DNA from: CAG-877 sp963660495
Lineage (GTDB): Bacteria > Bacillota_I > Bacilli_A > RF39 > UBA660
Direction: 5' to 3'
Assembly: GCA_963660495.1 (NCBI GenBank)
Contig: CAVKYO010000022.1
Location: forward strand, 1 to 21,318
DNA: 21,318 bases
In this document: piece after piece, positions 1 through 7,128 of the stretch
Numbering within the stretch: position 1 is the first letter of the stretch
Layout of the letters: every line of letters starts with the position of its first letter
Translations under genes and position numbers: made by a program
Notes under the pieces: generated by a model
Seen by the model: only the letters and a program-made list of their open reading frames with translations
What the model was told of the DNA's origin: nothing
Databases searched by the model: none

Positions 1-299
1 GGTATACTTGTATAATTACTATATAATAATACTATTACGAATGATAAAAATAATGATGTAGTAGTTCTCTTTTTTATATATGAAAGTAATAAAGGAATAT
101 TATAAAACAAAACAACATAAATTGATTTATCTTCAACATAACGAACTATTAAAAATAATGATGTAATTAAACATATATCTAAAAATATATTCTTTTCCTT
201 AATATCCATGTTACTGATGTATGTTATATAGATTAAATAACAAGTTAAAGGAAAGAATAGAAAAACACATAATAAAAATAAATTTTCAAATACTGGCAT
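1..299 (-). CDS. Multi-pass membrane protein, N-terminal part (partial)
   Basis: The frame is open from an ATG at 299 to the window edge, giving 99 residues (start MPVFENLFLLC). A GAGGTG ribosome binding site lies about 8 nt upstream. The visible part is almost all hydrophobic helix, with about four membrane segments (near residues 4-25, 36-53, 57-74 and 80-96) joined by short charged turns such as NMDIKEKN and SYIKKRTTT. No catalytic motif is in view. Such an N-terminus is compatible with the multi-TM sensor half of a histidine kinase or another membrane regulator, but this is a guess. Two tandem Spo0A boxes lie 38-54 bp upstream, so it is probably controlled by Spo0A. The C-terminal part lies outside the window. 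Confidence 0.7.
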   Translation of the reverse strand, partial: MPVFENLFLLCVFLFFPLTCYLIYITYISNMDIKEKNIFLDICLITSLFLIVRYVEDKSIYVVLFYNIPLLLSYIKKRTTTSLFLSFVIVLLYSNYTSI

Positions 300-336
300 C
301 TTTAACACCTCTTACTTAAAATATATACTCTTATTA

Positions 337-353
337 TGTCGAAACTTGTCGAA
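337..353. promoter_or_regulatory. Tandem Spo0A boxes
   Basis: TGTCGAA occurs twice in direct orientation, at 337-343 and 347-353, exactly 10 bp (one helical turn) apart. This matches the core of the Spo0A box (TGTCGAA). Reading the - strand, the boxes sit where the -35 region would be for a TATATA/TATATT-like -10 near 322-327, which serves the membrane-protein gene starting at 299. That is the arrangement of Spo0A-activated sigma-A promoters. The only other exact TGTCGAA I found in the window is in front of the spoIIB-like gene. Confidence 0.6.
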
Positions 354-357
354 ATAT

Positions 358-383
358 GAAAAAAATGACAAAATATGTCATTT
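358..383 (-). terminator. Rho-independent terminator of the EIIB-like gene
   Basis: On the - strand, AAATGACA, a 5-nt loop and TGTCATTT form a perfect 8-bp stem followed by a run of seven T. The stop codon (TGA, 380-378) lies inside the stem. Confidence 0.75.
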
Positions 384-683
384 AATCTCATCAATATACT
401 TTTTTAATTGTTTTGACTCAGGTCCTAATATTATTTTTAGTTGATTATCAATTTCAACTATTCCTTTAGCACCTAGTTTTTGAATTCCATCTTTGTTTGC
501 TTTAGAAACATCCTTTAATGTTACTTTAAATCTAGATAGATTTATTTCAGTATCAATAATATTTTCTTTACCACCTAAGTATTCTACTAATTTATTAAAA
601 TCAAGTCCAGCATCTTTTTTACTAGCCTTTAAAATTGCTAATAAAATTATAAGTAGAATTACACCTATAATAACATAATCCAT
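378..683 (-). CDS. Membrane-anchored PTS EIIB-like protein lacking the phospho-cysteine
   Basis: This is a 101-aa protein. Residues 3-19 form one N-terminal membrane helix and residues 28-100 resemble the glucose-type PTS EIIB domain (LVEYLGGKENI near 32-42, KDVSKANKDGIQKLGAKGIVE near 57-77, LGPES near 86-90). In true EIIB the phosphorylated cysteine lies in a CITRLR-like motif; here the aligned stretch is NLSRFK, so Asn48 replaces Cys while Arg51 is kept. It therefore should not carry phosphate in the usual way, and a sensory or structural role is more likely than sugar transport; this is inference. No EIIC or EIIA gene is adjacent. The start at 683 is chosen because GGTGAT lies at good spacing; an in-frame ATG 36 bp upstream has no such site. 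Confidence 0.75.
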   Translation of the reverse strand: MDYVIIGVILLIILLAILKASKKDAGLDFNKLVEYLGGKENIIDTEINLSRFKVTLKDVSKANKDGIQKLGAKGIVEIDNQLKIILGPESKQLKKYIDEIK

Positions 684-774
684 TTTAATCACCATATTAA
701 TTATATAACAGATAAACAAAAAAATAAAGATATTTTAATTAGCACTACATATAATTATATAGGTATTTATAAAC

Positions 775-801
775 ACCAAATAAAAAGTTTTGAATACTTT
801 A
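775..801 (+). promoter_or_regulatory. Possible sigma-K-type promoter for the coat gene pair
   Basis: AC at 775-776, 16 bp, then AATACTTTA at 793-801 fits the late mother-cell sigma-K pattern (AC, then CATANNNTA) with one mismatch at the C. It lies about 30 bp before the coat gene start. In such AT-rich DNA a match this loose can arise by chance. Confidence 0.25.
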
Positions 802-830
802 TATTAGAAATAGATAAAGAGGTGGGTACT

Positions 831-1214
831 ATGACTACTAATCGTTGTATTAAGAACTTATTAAAATTAATATGCTTATTACAAGAAAATTCACAAGACG
901 AATGTTATATTGAAGAAGGATGCACTAAACCTTTTTTAGGACCTACTATTAATTGTATTTGTTATAATACCAGAGTTGTTACATTTTATAATAAGAAAGG
1001 TACTTTAATAACTGCTAACTATATTGATAATAATACCGATACAAAAACTAGTTCATTATTTAGAGTTGAAAAAGTCTCTAATAACTATGTAACACTTAGA
1101 GTATTATATAGAAATGATGATACTTATGTTGCTAGTAATAGTTTTATTAATATTAATTTAGGTTGTATTTGTGCTGTTCAATGTATAGAAGATGCTGTCG
1201 TTTCTAACATATAG
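831..1214 (+). CDS. CotY/CotZ-family spore coat protein
   Basis: This 127-aa cysteine-rich protein has the C-terminal pattern of the Bacillus CotY/CotZ family, which builds the crust or outer coat of spores by cysteine-stabilised self-assembly. The family features visible are KPFLGP followed by ICYNTR and VTFYN, then FRVE, then a final cysteine block with NLGCICAVQC. It is about 30-40 residues shorter than Bacillus CotY/CotZ at the N-terminus. The ATG at 831 has AGAGGTGG 5 nt upstream; a GTG at 822 lies within that site and is rejected. It is followed after 18 bp by a paralogue with the same block order, so the two look like a tandem duplication transcribed together. Confidence 0.82.
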   Translation: MTTNRCIKNLLKLICLLQENSQDECYIEEGCTKPFLGPTINCICYNTRVVTFYNKKGTLITANYIDNNTDTKTSSLFRVEKVSNNYVTLRVLYRNDDTYVASNSFININLGCICAVQCIEDAVVSNI

Positions 1215-1232
1215 AAAGGAGGTTTAGAATAT

Positions 1233-1634
1233 ATGGATTGTGAAGAAAATAAAAGTACTTGTTGTTTAGCTGACATTTTAAGAAAAATCTTAATACTTCA
1301 AAAACAAGATTTTGATAATGAAAGTTACTCTGGTTGTGATAAACCTTTTCTAGGACCAGTTTGCAGTAGTATCTGTTATAATACTAGACCAGTAACACTA
1401 TATAATTGTTGTACAGGTAATGCTTGGAGTTTTCCTTATACATTAAATAATCAAACTAATCAGTCTACAGTATTTAGAGTTGAAGCAATTGATGACTGTT
1501 GCTGTACATGTAGAATTCTATATTTAAATGAAACTAAAGATAATTATCTAAGTACTAATCAATTTTTTACAATTGACTTAAACTGTGTTGGTGCTATGCA
1601 ATGTCTTGCTGATACTTATGTAGAATTGTGCTAA
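1233..1634 (+). CDS. CotY/CotZ-family spore coat protein (second copy)
   Basis: This 133-aa protein is a diverged paralogue of the upstream gene: the blocks KPFLGP, SICYNTRPVTLYN, FRVEA, CRILYLN and NCVGAMQCLAD occur in the same order. It is richer in cysteine, with a CCTGN cluster, a DDCCCTC cluster and a cysteine as the last residue, which suits disulfide cross-linking in the spore coat. Its ribosome binding site AGAAAGGAGG is close to ideal. The gene ends at a terminator shared with the convergent gene. Which copy corresponds to CotY and which to CotZ cannot be told from sequence alone. Confidence 0.85.
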   Translation: MDCEENKSTCCLADILRKILILQKQDFDNESYSGCDKPFLGPVCSSICYNTRPVTLYNCCTGNAWSFPYTLNNQTNQSTVFRVEAIDDCCCTCRILYLNETKDNYLSTNQFFTIDLNCVGAMQCLADTYVELC

Positions 1635-1654
1635 AAAATTAAATAATTAAAATA

Positions 1655-1682
1655 AAAAAGGTTGTTTAAAGACAATCTTTTT
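1655..1682. terminator. Terminator between the coat genes and a convergent gene
   Basis: AAAAAGGTTGT (1655-1665) pairs with ACAATCTTTTT (1672-1682) through one G-U pair around a 6-nt loop, ending in five T on the + strand. The A-rich left arm means it can also act on the - strand gene that ends at 1681. Confidence 0.7.
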
Positions 1683-1986
1683 AATATTTATTTATTTTAA
1701 AATCTATTATATCTGATATAGGAATAATATTATTATCTAGTGTAATTATATTATTAGATGTTTTAGCAATCAAACTAGTTTCATAAGTCTTTTTTGAAGT
1801 TTTTATCGTTACTGGAATATTATAAGCATATCCATATCCAGAAAATACTTTATCTATTTTATCTTTTATAGTTGGAATTTCAATAGGATTAAAAAGTTCT
1901 TTTTCTTCTTTTAAATAACAGACTGTTTTATTATTATTTATTTTTTTAGTTATATTATTTTGATAAACTTTAGGTAATTTTTTCAT
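1681..1986 (-). CDS. Uncharacterised 101-aa protein
   Basis: I do not recognise this protein. It starts MKKLPKVYQNN behind a good AAGGAG site. The first 40 residues are lysine- and asparagine-rich. The last 50 alternate hydrophobic and polar residues in short strands (IPVTIKTSKKTYETSLIAK, then NNIITLDNNIIPISDIIDFKI), a pattern expected of a small beta-barrel, perhaps SH3- or Sm-like; that is inference. There is no signal peptide or membrane segment. It lies convergent to the coat gene pair and divergent from the SEDS gene, so a sporulation role is possible but not shown. Confidence 0.65.
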   Translation of the reverse strand: MKKLPKVYQNNITKKINNNKTVCYLKEEKELFNPIEIPTIKDKIDKVFSGYGYAYNIPVTIKTSKKTYETSLIAKTSNNIITLDNNIIPISDIIDFKINKY

Positions 1987-2043
1987 AAAATATTTCTCCT
2001 TTTACATATTTTATGAAAATGAAAGATAAAAATTGAATGATTT

Positions 2044-2052
2044 TGGTATAAT
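2044..2052 (+). promoter_or_regulatory. Extended -10 promoter for the SEDS gene
   Basis: TGGTATAAT at 2044-2052 is an extended -10 element (TGnTATAAT). No good -35 lies 17 bp upstream, which is typical when the extended element is present. It is 21 bp before the SEDS start codon, giving a short leader with AAAGG as the ribosome binding site. Confidence 0.55.
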
Positions 2053-2073
2053 ATAAATGAAAGGTTTGATTAT

Positions 2074-3201
2074 ATGAGTAAATATAAAATTAATTTTAAA
2101 ATAGTTATTCCTATATTTTTAATGTCTATTATAAGTATAATTACTATTTATAGTGCCTTAACTTATACTTCTAAATCACTTGGTAATTTAGCCTTAAAAC
2201 AAGCTACATGGTATTTTATAGGTTTTACATTAGTATTTATTTTACTAAAACTAAAAAATGAATATTTATATAGACATTCTTGGTTTTTATATATTATAGG
2301 AAATGTATTACTCCTTTGGATATTATTATTTGCAACACCTATTAATAATAGTAAATGCTGGTTAGTTATACCTGGAATTGGTAGTATACAACCAAGTGAG
2401 TTTATGAAGGTTTTTATAATGCTAGTACTAGCTACTATGATTCATAATTTTAGAAGTGATTATAAAAATCCTAGTATTAAAGATGAATTTATATTTATTT
2501 TAAAAACTTTCTTAGTAGTATTAGTTCCATCAATACTTACCTTTTTACAGCCTGATACCGGGGCGGTAATAATATATTTAATAATATATTTAGTTATGAT
2601 GTTTACTTCTGGTATTAGATTACGCTGGTTTATAATTGCGTTTATTATACTTTTTGGTATATCAGGTACAACACTTTGGCTTTACTTTTTTAAAGAAGAT
2701 ATTTTTATAAAGATATTTGGCAGTTCAATATACTATCGTTTAGAAAGATTATTTGATTGGCAATCTGGAACTGGGTTACAGTTAGAAAATGCTTTAGCGG
2801 CAATTGGATCAGCTGGTTTCTTTGGTCATGGTTTTAATAAGACACCAATTTATTTCCCAGAGTCCTCTACTGATTTTATATTTGCTGTATTTGCTTCTAA
2901 TTTTGGATTTGTTGGAGTTTTAGTTTTACTAGCAATAATTATTTATTTTGATGTTAATATTATTAGATTGGCAAGAAGAAAGATATATGATACTGATAAA
3001 TATATTTTAACGGGAATTGTGGCAATGCTTTTATTTCAGCAAATACAAAATATTGGAATGACTATAGGTCTATTACCAATTACGGGTATTACATTACCTT
3101 TTATATCATATGGTGGTAGTAGTTTATTATCATATATGATTATGATAGGTATTATTTTAAATATATCAATGGAAAAGAATAAGAAATATTGGAGCAAATA
3201 A
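2074..3201 (+). CDS. SEDS-family peptidoglycan glycosyltransferase (RodA/FtsW/SpoVE type)
   Basis: This 375-aa integral membrane protein has about ten hydrophobic segments and the SEDS signatures in order: CWLVIPGIGSIQPSEFMK (95-112), LQPDTGA (158-164), PESSTDFIFAV (262-272) with the expected catalytic Asp267, and GITLPFISYGGSSL (338-351). SEDS proteins polymerise lipid II into glycan strands together with a class B PBP. Sequence details (QPDTG, TDFIFAV) look closest to RodA. With spore coat genes next door and mreC/mreD elsewhere in the window, it could serve elongation or spore cortex synthesis (SpoVE-like). No partner PBP is adjacent. It has its own extended -10 promoter and a strong terminator, so it is a single-gene unit. 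Confidence 0.88.
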   Translation: MSKYKINFKIVIPIFLMSIISIITIYSALTYTSKSLGNLALKQATWYFIGFTLVFILLKLKNEYLYRHSWFLYIIGNVLLLWILLFATPINNSKCWLVIPGIGSIQPSEFMKVFIMLVLATMIHNFRSDYKNPSIKDEFIFILKTFLVVLVPSILTFLQPDTGAVIIYLIIYLVMMFTSGIRLRWFIIAFIILFGISGTTLWLYFFKEDIFIKIFGSSIYYRLERLFDWQSGTGLQLENALAAIGSAGFFGHGFNKTPIYFPESSTDFIFAVFASNFGFVGVLVLLAIIIYFDVNIIRLARRKIYDTDKYILTGIVAMLLFQQIQNIGMTIGLLPITGITLPFISYGGSSLLSYMIMIGIILNISMEKNKKYWSK

Positions 3202-3202
3202 A

Positions 3203-3234
3203 AAGGAACTATTCGTTAGTTCCTTCGTTTTTTT
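3203..3234. terminator. Bidirectional terminator
   Basis: AAGGAACTA (3203-3211) pairs perfectly with TAGTTCCTT (3217-3225) around TTCGT, followed by seven T on the + strand. On the - strand the same stem is followed by TTTATTTG, so it also ends the convergent operon whose last codons lie inside it. Confidence 0.85.
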
Positions 3235-3619
3235 GTTGTTTTTCTAACTTTTGTTGTGTATTAATCTGTTGAGATAATTTTTGTAATCCTTCCAAGCCTT
3301 CAGACTCATATTTTTGCTTGTATTGATCATATCCAGCATTTAATGTTTTTGATAGCTTTTCTTGTGCAGGACACTCATATCCCATATGAAGAATCTTTTC
3401 TATCTGGTTATGATTAAATGCACATGACATACTACTATCAAGAATTCCTTCTGGATATATACATCCACCATATTCATACATTTTTTGATCTGGCTTTACT
3501 GCTTTTCCATCTTTTATTTGGATATTAGTTGGGAAGATACAATAACTAGTTATCATTACCTCTTTTTTTCCACCTTTTAGCAATAACACCGTACCTATTG
3601 GTAAAAATCTTTCTTTCAT
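3209..3619 (-). CDS. DUF4176 domain protein, type VII secretion associated
   Basis: This 136-aa protein has the DUF4176 core at residues 6-60 (FLPIGTVLLLKGGKKEVMITSY, followed by a strand-rich segment with MYEYGGCIYPEG). The second half is a charged, glutamine-rich helix (about 85-136). DUF4176 proteins recur in Bacillota type VIIb (WXG/LXG) loci next to large effector-like genes; their exact role is not settled, and chaperone or targeting roles have been discussed. Here it follows the 1043-aa protein by 28 bp and is the last gene of the WXG operon. The ribosome binding site AAAAAGGAGAAAA is clear. Confidence 0.8.
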   Translation of the reverse strand: MKERFLPIGTVLLLKGGKKEVMITSYCIFPTNIQIKDGKAVKPDQKMYEYGGCIYPEGILDSSMSCAFNHNQIEKILHMGYECPAQEKLSKTLNAGYDQYKQKYESEGLEGLQKLSQQINTQQKLEKQQKNEGTNE

Positions 3620-3647
3620 ATTTTTTCTCCTTTTTTCTTTTTATTTA

Positions 3648-6600
3648 TTACATTTCACCTAAGTCTTCATCATCTGGTGTGATATAATCACGTTCTGATG
3701 AATTATCATAAGGATTTAATTCTGTATCTTCTCCATTCCATTCATCTGCTAGAAGATCATCATTTTCTGAAGTGTTAAATTCCTCATCGTCATCTACATA
3801 TTCTTCTTCATCACCATCATCACCATTGTCATTATTTTTCTTATTGTCTAAGTACATTTTTGCTCCTACTCCTACAGCAGCTGCTGCACCTAAACCACCA
3901 AGAACTGGTAATACTCCGGTTCCAGAATTTTTCTTTTTAGTTTCTGTAACACCAGATAAATTACTTGGAATTGTATATACACTTTCTTCTTCTATTTCTT
4001 CACTCGGCTCTATTTCTTCTTCTATCGGTATCTCTGGTTCTAGTTCTGTAGTTTCCTCTACATCTGTTCCTGTTGTAGAATTAGAATTCCAACTACTAGT
4101 TCCTGAACTATTATATGAAGAATTGCTAGAGGTACCACCATGACTTGTTCCAGAACTTCCTTGATTACTACTACCATTATTGTTATTGTTAGTATTAGTA
4201 TTAGAATTTGAATTATTATCTATATCTGGATTAGGTGTTGGTGTTATATCATCTTTTCCTTCATTATTATTTGTATCTTCATTTTTATTTATATTTTCAT
4301 CAGTTTTACTTTCATCTGTTTTATTATCATCAACTTTATCATCTACTAAATCAGTATTATTAGTTTGATTATTTGAAGTATTAGTACTATCTGTATTAGT
4401 ACTATCTGTATTAGTACTTATTGTACTTGAATCAGGAGCTTTATAAGTACCAGAAGTATATGAAGAACCTCCAGTATATCCCCCAGACGAAGTATCAGTA
4501 TTTGTTGGTACAGTAGTATTATCAATTATCATATCATCAACTTCATCTATACCAATTGTATCTCCATTCCAAGCTTTTGCATAAGATTTTACTTCATCAG
4601 AAGCATAATCTGTTGGTATATACCTAGTATTAAGATTACCAATTGTTTTTTCTGCTGCAATAACACTTCCACCAAGTATTGCTGATTTTGGATTTTCTTT
4701 AACAAACGTTGCTGTATCAGTTGCAACCTTTTTAGCAACAGTTCCCGCTTTAGTTCCAGCAGTTTTAATTCCATCTACAACATTATCATATGCTTTAGTT
4801 ACTTGTGATGGTATTGTTTTTTCTCCTAACCTTGTTCCAGTTGAAGCTGTACTTCCAGAAGTTTTCAATCCAGAAACAGCATCTTGAAATTTTGATTTTG
4901 CACTAGTTGCTGCATTTTTCATGTTTTCAACAGCCGTATCATATGCTTTTGTCAATTTTGCCCTTGGCGTAGTAGCTTCTAATGGTGAATGCCATTTACT
5001 ACTTGACTGTGCTGTCTTACTACCAGTCTGTTCAACAACTTCTGACGCTGTTTTCTTTACAGCCTGTTCAGCAGTTTCCTGTGTAGCCTTTAATCCATCA
5101 TCTAGGAAATTAGCATACTTAGCCTTTTCACCAGCACTCATTTTACTTGCATATCTAGAAAAAGCATTTTCTCCTACTTCATCTGCACTATTTAACAATG
5201 ACTTTCCTACATCATCTGCACTATTAGCTGCTACCTTTGCAATATCATCGCTTACATTAATTAAAGACTTTCCAGCATCATCTGCACTTTTAATTAATGA
5301 TTTTCCTACATCATCTACACTATTAGTTGCTACCTTTGCAATATCATCACTTACATTAATTAAAGATTTTCCAATATCGTCTGTACTTTTAATAGTACCA
5401 TCAACAACATTATCTAATTGTGACACTAAATTTTTAACAGGCGCATTACCAGCACTTTGCTGTACTCCCTTTATCATCTCATCCCGTGTTATTTTTCCAG
5501 CTTTAAAATCTTCTAATAATCTTGCTTTATCAGCATTAAGTGCACTCTCTGGATTTGCTGCTTTTCTAACTCCTTCCAGCATTTCATCTCTTGATATTTC
5601 ACCAGACTTCATCTTATCTAATAATTCTTGCTTTGTTTTAGATAGTGATTCTTGTGCATTCTGACCAGCCTTTGCTGCATCATCTGCACTAGAAGTTACT
5701 GCCTTTGCCGCATCGTCTGCACTAGAAGTTACTGCCTTTGCCGCATCGTCTGCACTAGAAGTTACTGCTTTTACTGCATCATCTGCACTATTTAGCAATG
5801 ACTTTCCTACATCATCTGCACTATTAGTTGCTGCCTTTGCAATATCATCTACACCAGAAACTACTGCTTTTGCTGCATCGTCTGCACCAGAAGCCGCTGC
5901 CTTTCCAGCTTTGATAGCCGAAAGTTTATTTCCTATAGCTTTAAATCCTTTATCCATACCAACTGTTAATGCTGCATCAATTGCTCCTTGTTTTGCTCCT
6001 TCCCACATCATCCTACCGGTAGAATATGTCCTATCAAAACTAGCCTCTCCATTAGCGTCATATACTAAATGCTGCTGCTGATAATTAGTCGACCCTCGTC
6101 CAAAACCTGCAGCACCTGCTATACTTGCTTCGGCAACTAATCCAACACCGGTTGCAGCTAAAGCTACATATGGAATAGCAGTTCCAAAACCTTTAACAAC
6201 TTCAGCAAATGTTGATTCATGTGAATAAATACTGTATTTTTCTACCCAACTAAGTGCTCCATTTTCATATGCATTATCAAACCATCCACCAATATGATCT
6301 TTTGCAGCCCATAGTTCCACAGCTTCCATATCAAATCCACACATTGTTCCAAATCCAGCCACAATATTAGCCCCAGCGTCTACAATATTTTCAGTAACAC
6401 TTACCATACCTTCAGCTAAATTAAGAATCGTCATAGTTCCAGTTCCAAGTATTTTTTCAACTACACTTCCATCATTATATTCTTGTATTATAGCTGCTTG
6501 CTTATCTAGAACTTTTACTAAATTAGTTATACTTTCTTGAACAGCTGGTGTATACGCATTCATATTTGATATATCTACATATCCATAAGATGCATTATTG

Positions 6601-6779
6601 ACTATAGTAACATTATTTCCTATTTCATCACTAATTGCTTGTAATGTATTATTTGATATATTAGTTAATTCTTCACATGCTTCTTGAACTTCCTCAGGAC
6701 TACTTTCATATCTATCGCCAAACAATGATACAATTAAACCTAAGGTAGCTGTTCCTACTATTGCTCCTATTAAAAACAT
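3648..6779 (-). CDS. Large hendecad-repeat protein with C-terminal membrane anchor and acidic tail
   Basis: This 1043-aa protein is unlike any family I can name with certainty. Residues 2-20 form a hydrophobic helix. Residues 27-115 are helical and polar. Residues 116-225 contain glycine/alanine-rich hydrophobic stretches like the middle part of some LXG or pre-toxin proteins. Two blocks of 11-residue repeats (SADDVGKSLLN type) span 298-373 and 464-536. Between them are two SHOCT-like motifs (KSGEISRDEML, KAGKITRDEMI). A Ser/Thr/Asn-rich disordered linker spans about 752-905, then comes a Glu-rich stretch, a GxxxG-rich membrane helix at 956-977 followed by lysines, and an acidic tail ending DEDLGEM. 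The same end module occurs in the 441-aa protein nearby. It lies between three WXG-like genes and a DUF4176 gene, so it may be the substrate of, or a surface part of, a type VII-like system. No nuclease or other toxin motif was seen. Confidence 0.75.
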   Translation of the reverse strand: MFLIGAIVGTATLGLIVSLFGDRYESSPEEVQEACEELTNISNNTLQAISDEIGNNVTIVNNASYGYVDISNMNAYTPAVQESITNLVKVLDKQAAIIQEYNDGSVVEKILGTGTMTILNLAEGMVSVTENIVDAGANIVAGFGTMCGFDMEAVELWAAKDHIGGWFDNAYENGALSWVEKYSIYSHESTFAEVVKGFGTAIPYVALAATGVGLVAEASIAGAAGFGRGSTNYQQQHLVYDANGEASFDRTYSTGRMMWEGAKQGAIDAALTVGMDKGFKAIGNKLSAIKAGKAAASGADDAAKAVVSGVDDIAKAATNSADDVGKSLLNSADDAVKAVTSSADDAAKAVTSSADDAAKAVTSSADDAAKAGQNAQESLSKTKQELLDKMKSGEISRDEMLEGVRKAANPESALNADKARLLEDFKAGKITRDEMIKGVQQSAGNAPVKNLVSQLDNVVDGTIKSTDDIGKSLINVSDDIAKVATNSVDDVGKSLIKSADDAGKSLINVSDDIAKVAANSADDVGKSLLNSADEVGENAFSRYASKMSAGEKAKYANFLDDGLKATQETAEQAVKKTASEVVEQTGSKTAQSSSKWHSPLEATTPRAKLTKAYDTAVENMKNAATSAKSKFQDAVSGLKTSGSTASTGTRLGEKTIPSQVTKAYDNVVDGIKTAGTKAGTVAKKVATDTATFVKENPKSAILGGSVIAAEKTIGNLNTRYIPTDYASDEVKSYAKAWNGDTIGIDEVDDMIIDNTTVPTNTDTSSGGYTGGSSYTSGTYKAPDSSTISTNTDSTNTDSTNTSNNQTNNTDLVDDKVDDNKTDESKTDENINKNEDTNNNEGKDDITPTPNPDIDNNSNSNTNTNNNNNGSSNQGSSGTSHGGTSSNSSYNSSGTSSWNSNSTTGTDVEETTELEPEIPIEEEIEPSEEIEEESVYTIPSNLSGVTETKKKNSGTGVLPVLGGLGAAAAVGVGAKMYLDNKKNNDNGDDGDEEEYVDDDEEFNTSENDDLLADEWNGEDTELNPYDNSSERDYITPDDEDLGEM
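5172..5390 (-). repeat. Hendecad repeat block 2 (residues 464-536)
   Basis: There are about seven consecutive 11-residue units such as STDDIGKSLIN, VSDDIAKVATN, SVDDVGKSLIK and SADDVGKSLLN. The hydrophobic positions 2, 5 and 9 follow the a/d/h pattern of hendecad coiled coils. Units are more diverged here than in block 1, and alternate between a GKSL form and an AKVA form. Confidence 0.75.
5661..5888 (-). repeat. Hendecad repeat block 1 with 33-bp tandem DNA repeats (residues 298-373)
   Basis: Seven units of 11 residues (consensus SADDAAKAVTS) lie in tandem. At DNA level the 33-bp unit is identical in two copies, 5683-5715 and 5716-5748, with a third close copy at 5749-5781. Near-identity of the DNA indicates recent expansion by slippage or unequal recombination. 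Confidence 0.85.
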
Positions 6780-6793
6780 ATTTTCCTCCCTTT

Positions 6794-7093
6794 CTATGAA
6801 CTTTGTTGCTGTTGTTGTTGTGCTTCCTCTTGTTCTTTTTGATTATAAACTTGTCTAGCATATTCATATGCTTGATTTGCCGTCTCTATTGTCGCATTTT
6901 TAACCTGTTTAACCAGTTCTTCTATTTCTTCAAACTTTTGACCCATGGTTGCACCATCAATATCAAGTTTATCAGCTTTACAAGTCTCCCTTGCATGTTC
7001 CAACTGTTCAATTACTTTATCATACTCACTAGCTGCTGTTTGTATTGCTTTACAACCATTTTTAATTGTAGCAATATCAATATTATCCGCCAT
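6794..7093 (-). CDS. Small helical WXG100-like protein with Gln-rich end
   Basis: This 99-aa protein is almost wholly alpha-helical, with two long amphipathic helices (about 6-36 and 51-86) separated by a KLDIDGATMG turn. That is the size and shape of WXG100/ESAT-6-like secretion partners. There is no Trp-X-Gly at the turn; the glycine-containing DGATMG stands there instead. The C-terminus is EEAQQQQQQSS, a polar tail coded by a CAA/CAG microsatellite. The ATG at 7093 is chosen because AAAGGA lies 9 nt upstream; the ATG at 7102 abuts that site. It sits 14 bp before the 1043-aa gene, which suggests it pairs with that product. Assignment to the WXG superfamily is inference from size, fold pattern and context. 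Confidence 0.6.
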   Translation of the reverse strand: MADNIDIATIKNGCKAIQTAASEYDKVIEQLEHARETCKADKLDIDGATMGQKFEEIEELVKQVKNATIETANQAYEYARQVYNQKEQEEAQQQQQQSS

Positions 7094-7128
7094 TTCCTTC
7101 ATTCCTTTCTTTTAATGTAATATATAGC

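Noticed and set aside
3648..4000. Sortase-type LPXTG anchor on the 1043-aa protein
   Set aside because: The LPVLGG stretch before the membrane helix has no LPXTG, and a long acidic tail follows instead of a short basic end.
4921..5664. Long open frame on the + strand opposite the repeat protein
   Set aside because: It is the antisense shadow of a biased, repeat-rich coding region; it lacks a ribosome binding site and its composition follows the - strand codons. The same holds for + strand frames at 3772-4143, 4180-4368, 6803-7120 and 8002-8280.
5661..5888. CRISPR array
   Set aside because: The 33-bp repeats are directly adjacent without spacers and encode in-frame 11-residue units.
3648..6779. 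LXG toxin
   Set aside because: The locus resembles LXG effector loci, but no LXG motif in the N-terminal 200 residues and no recognisable toxin domain at the C-terminus were seen.
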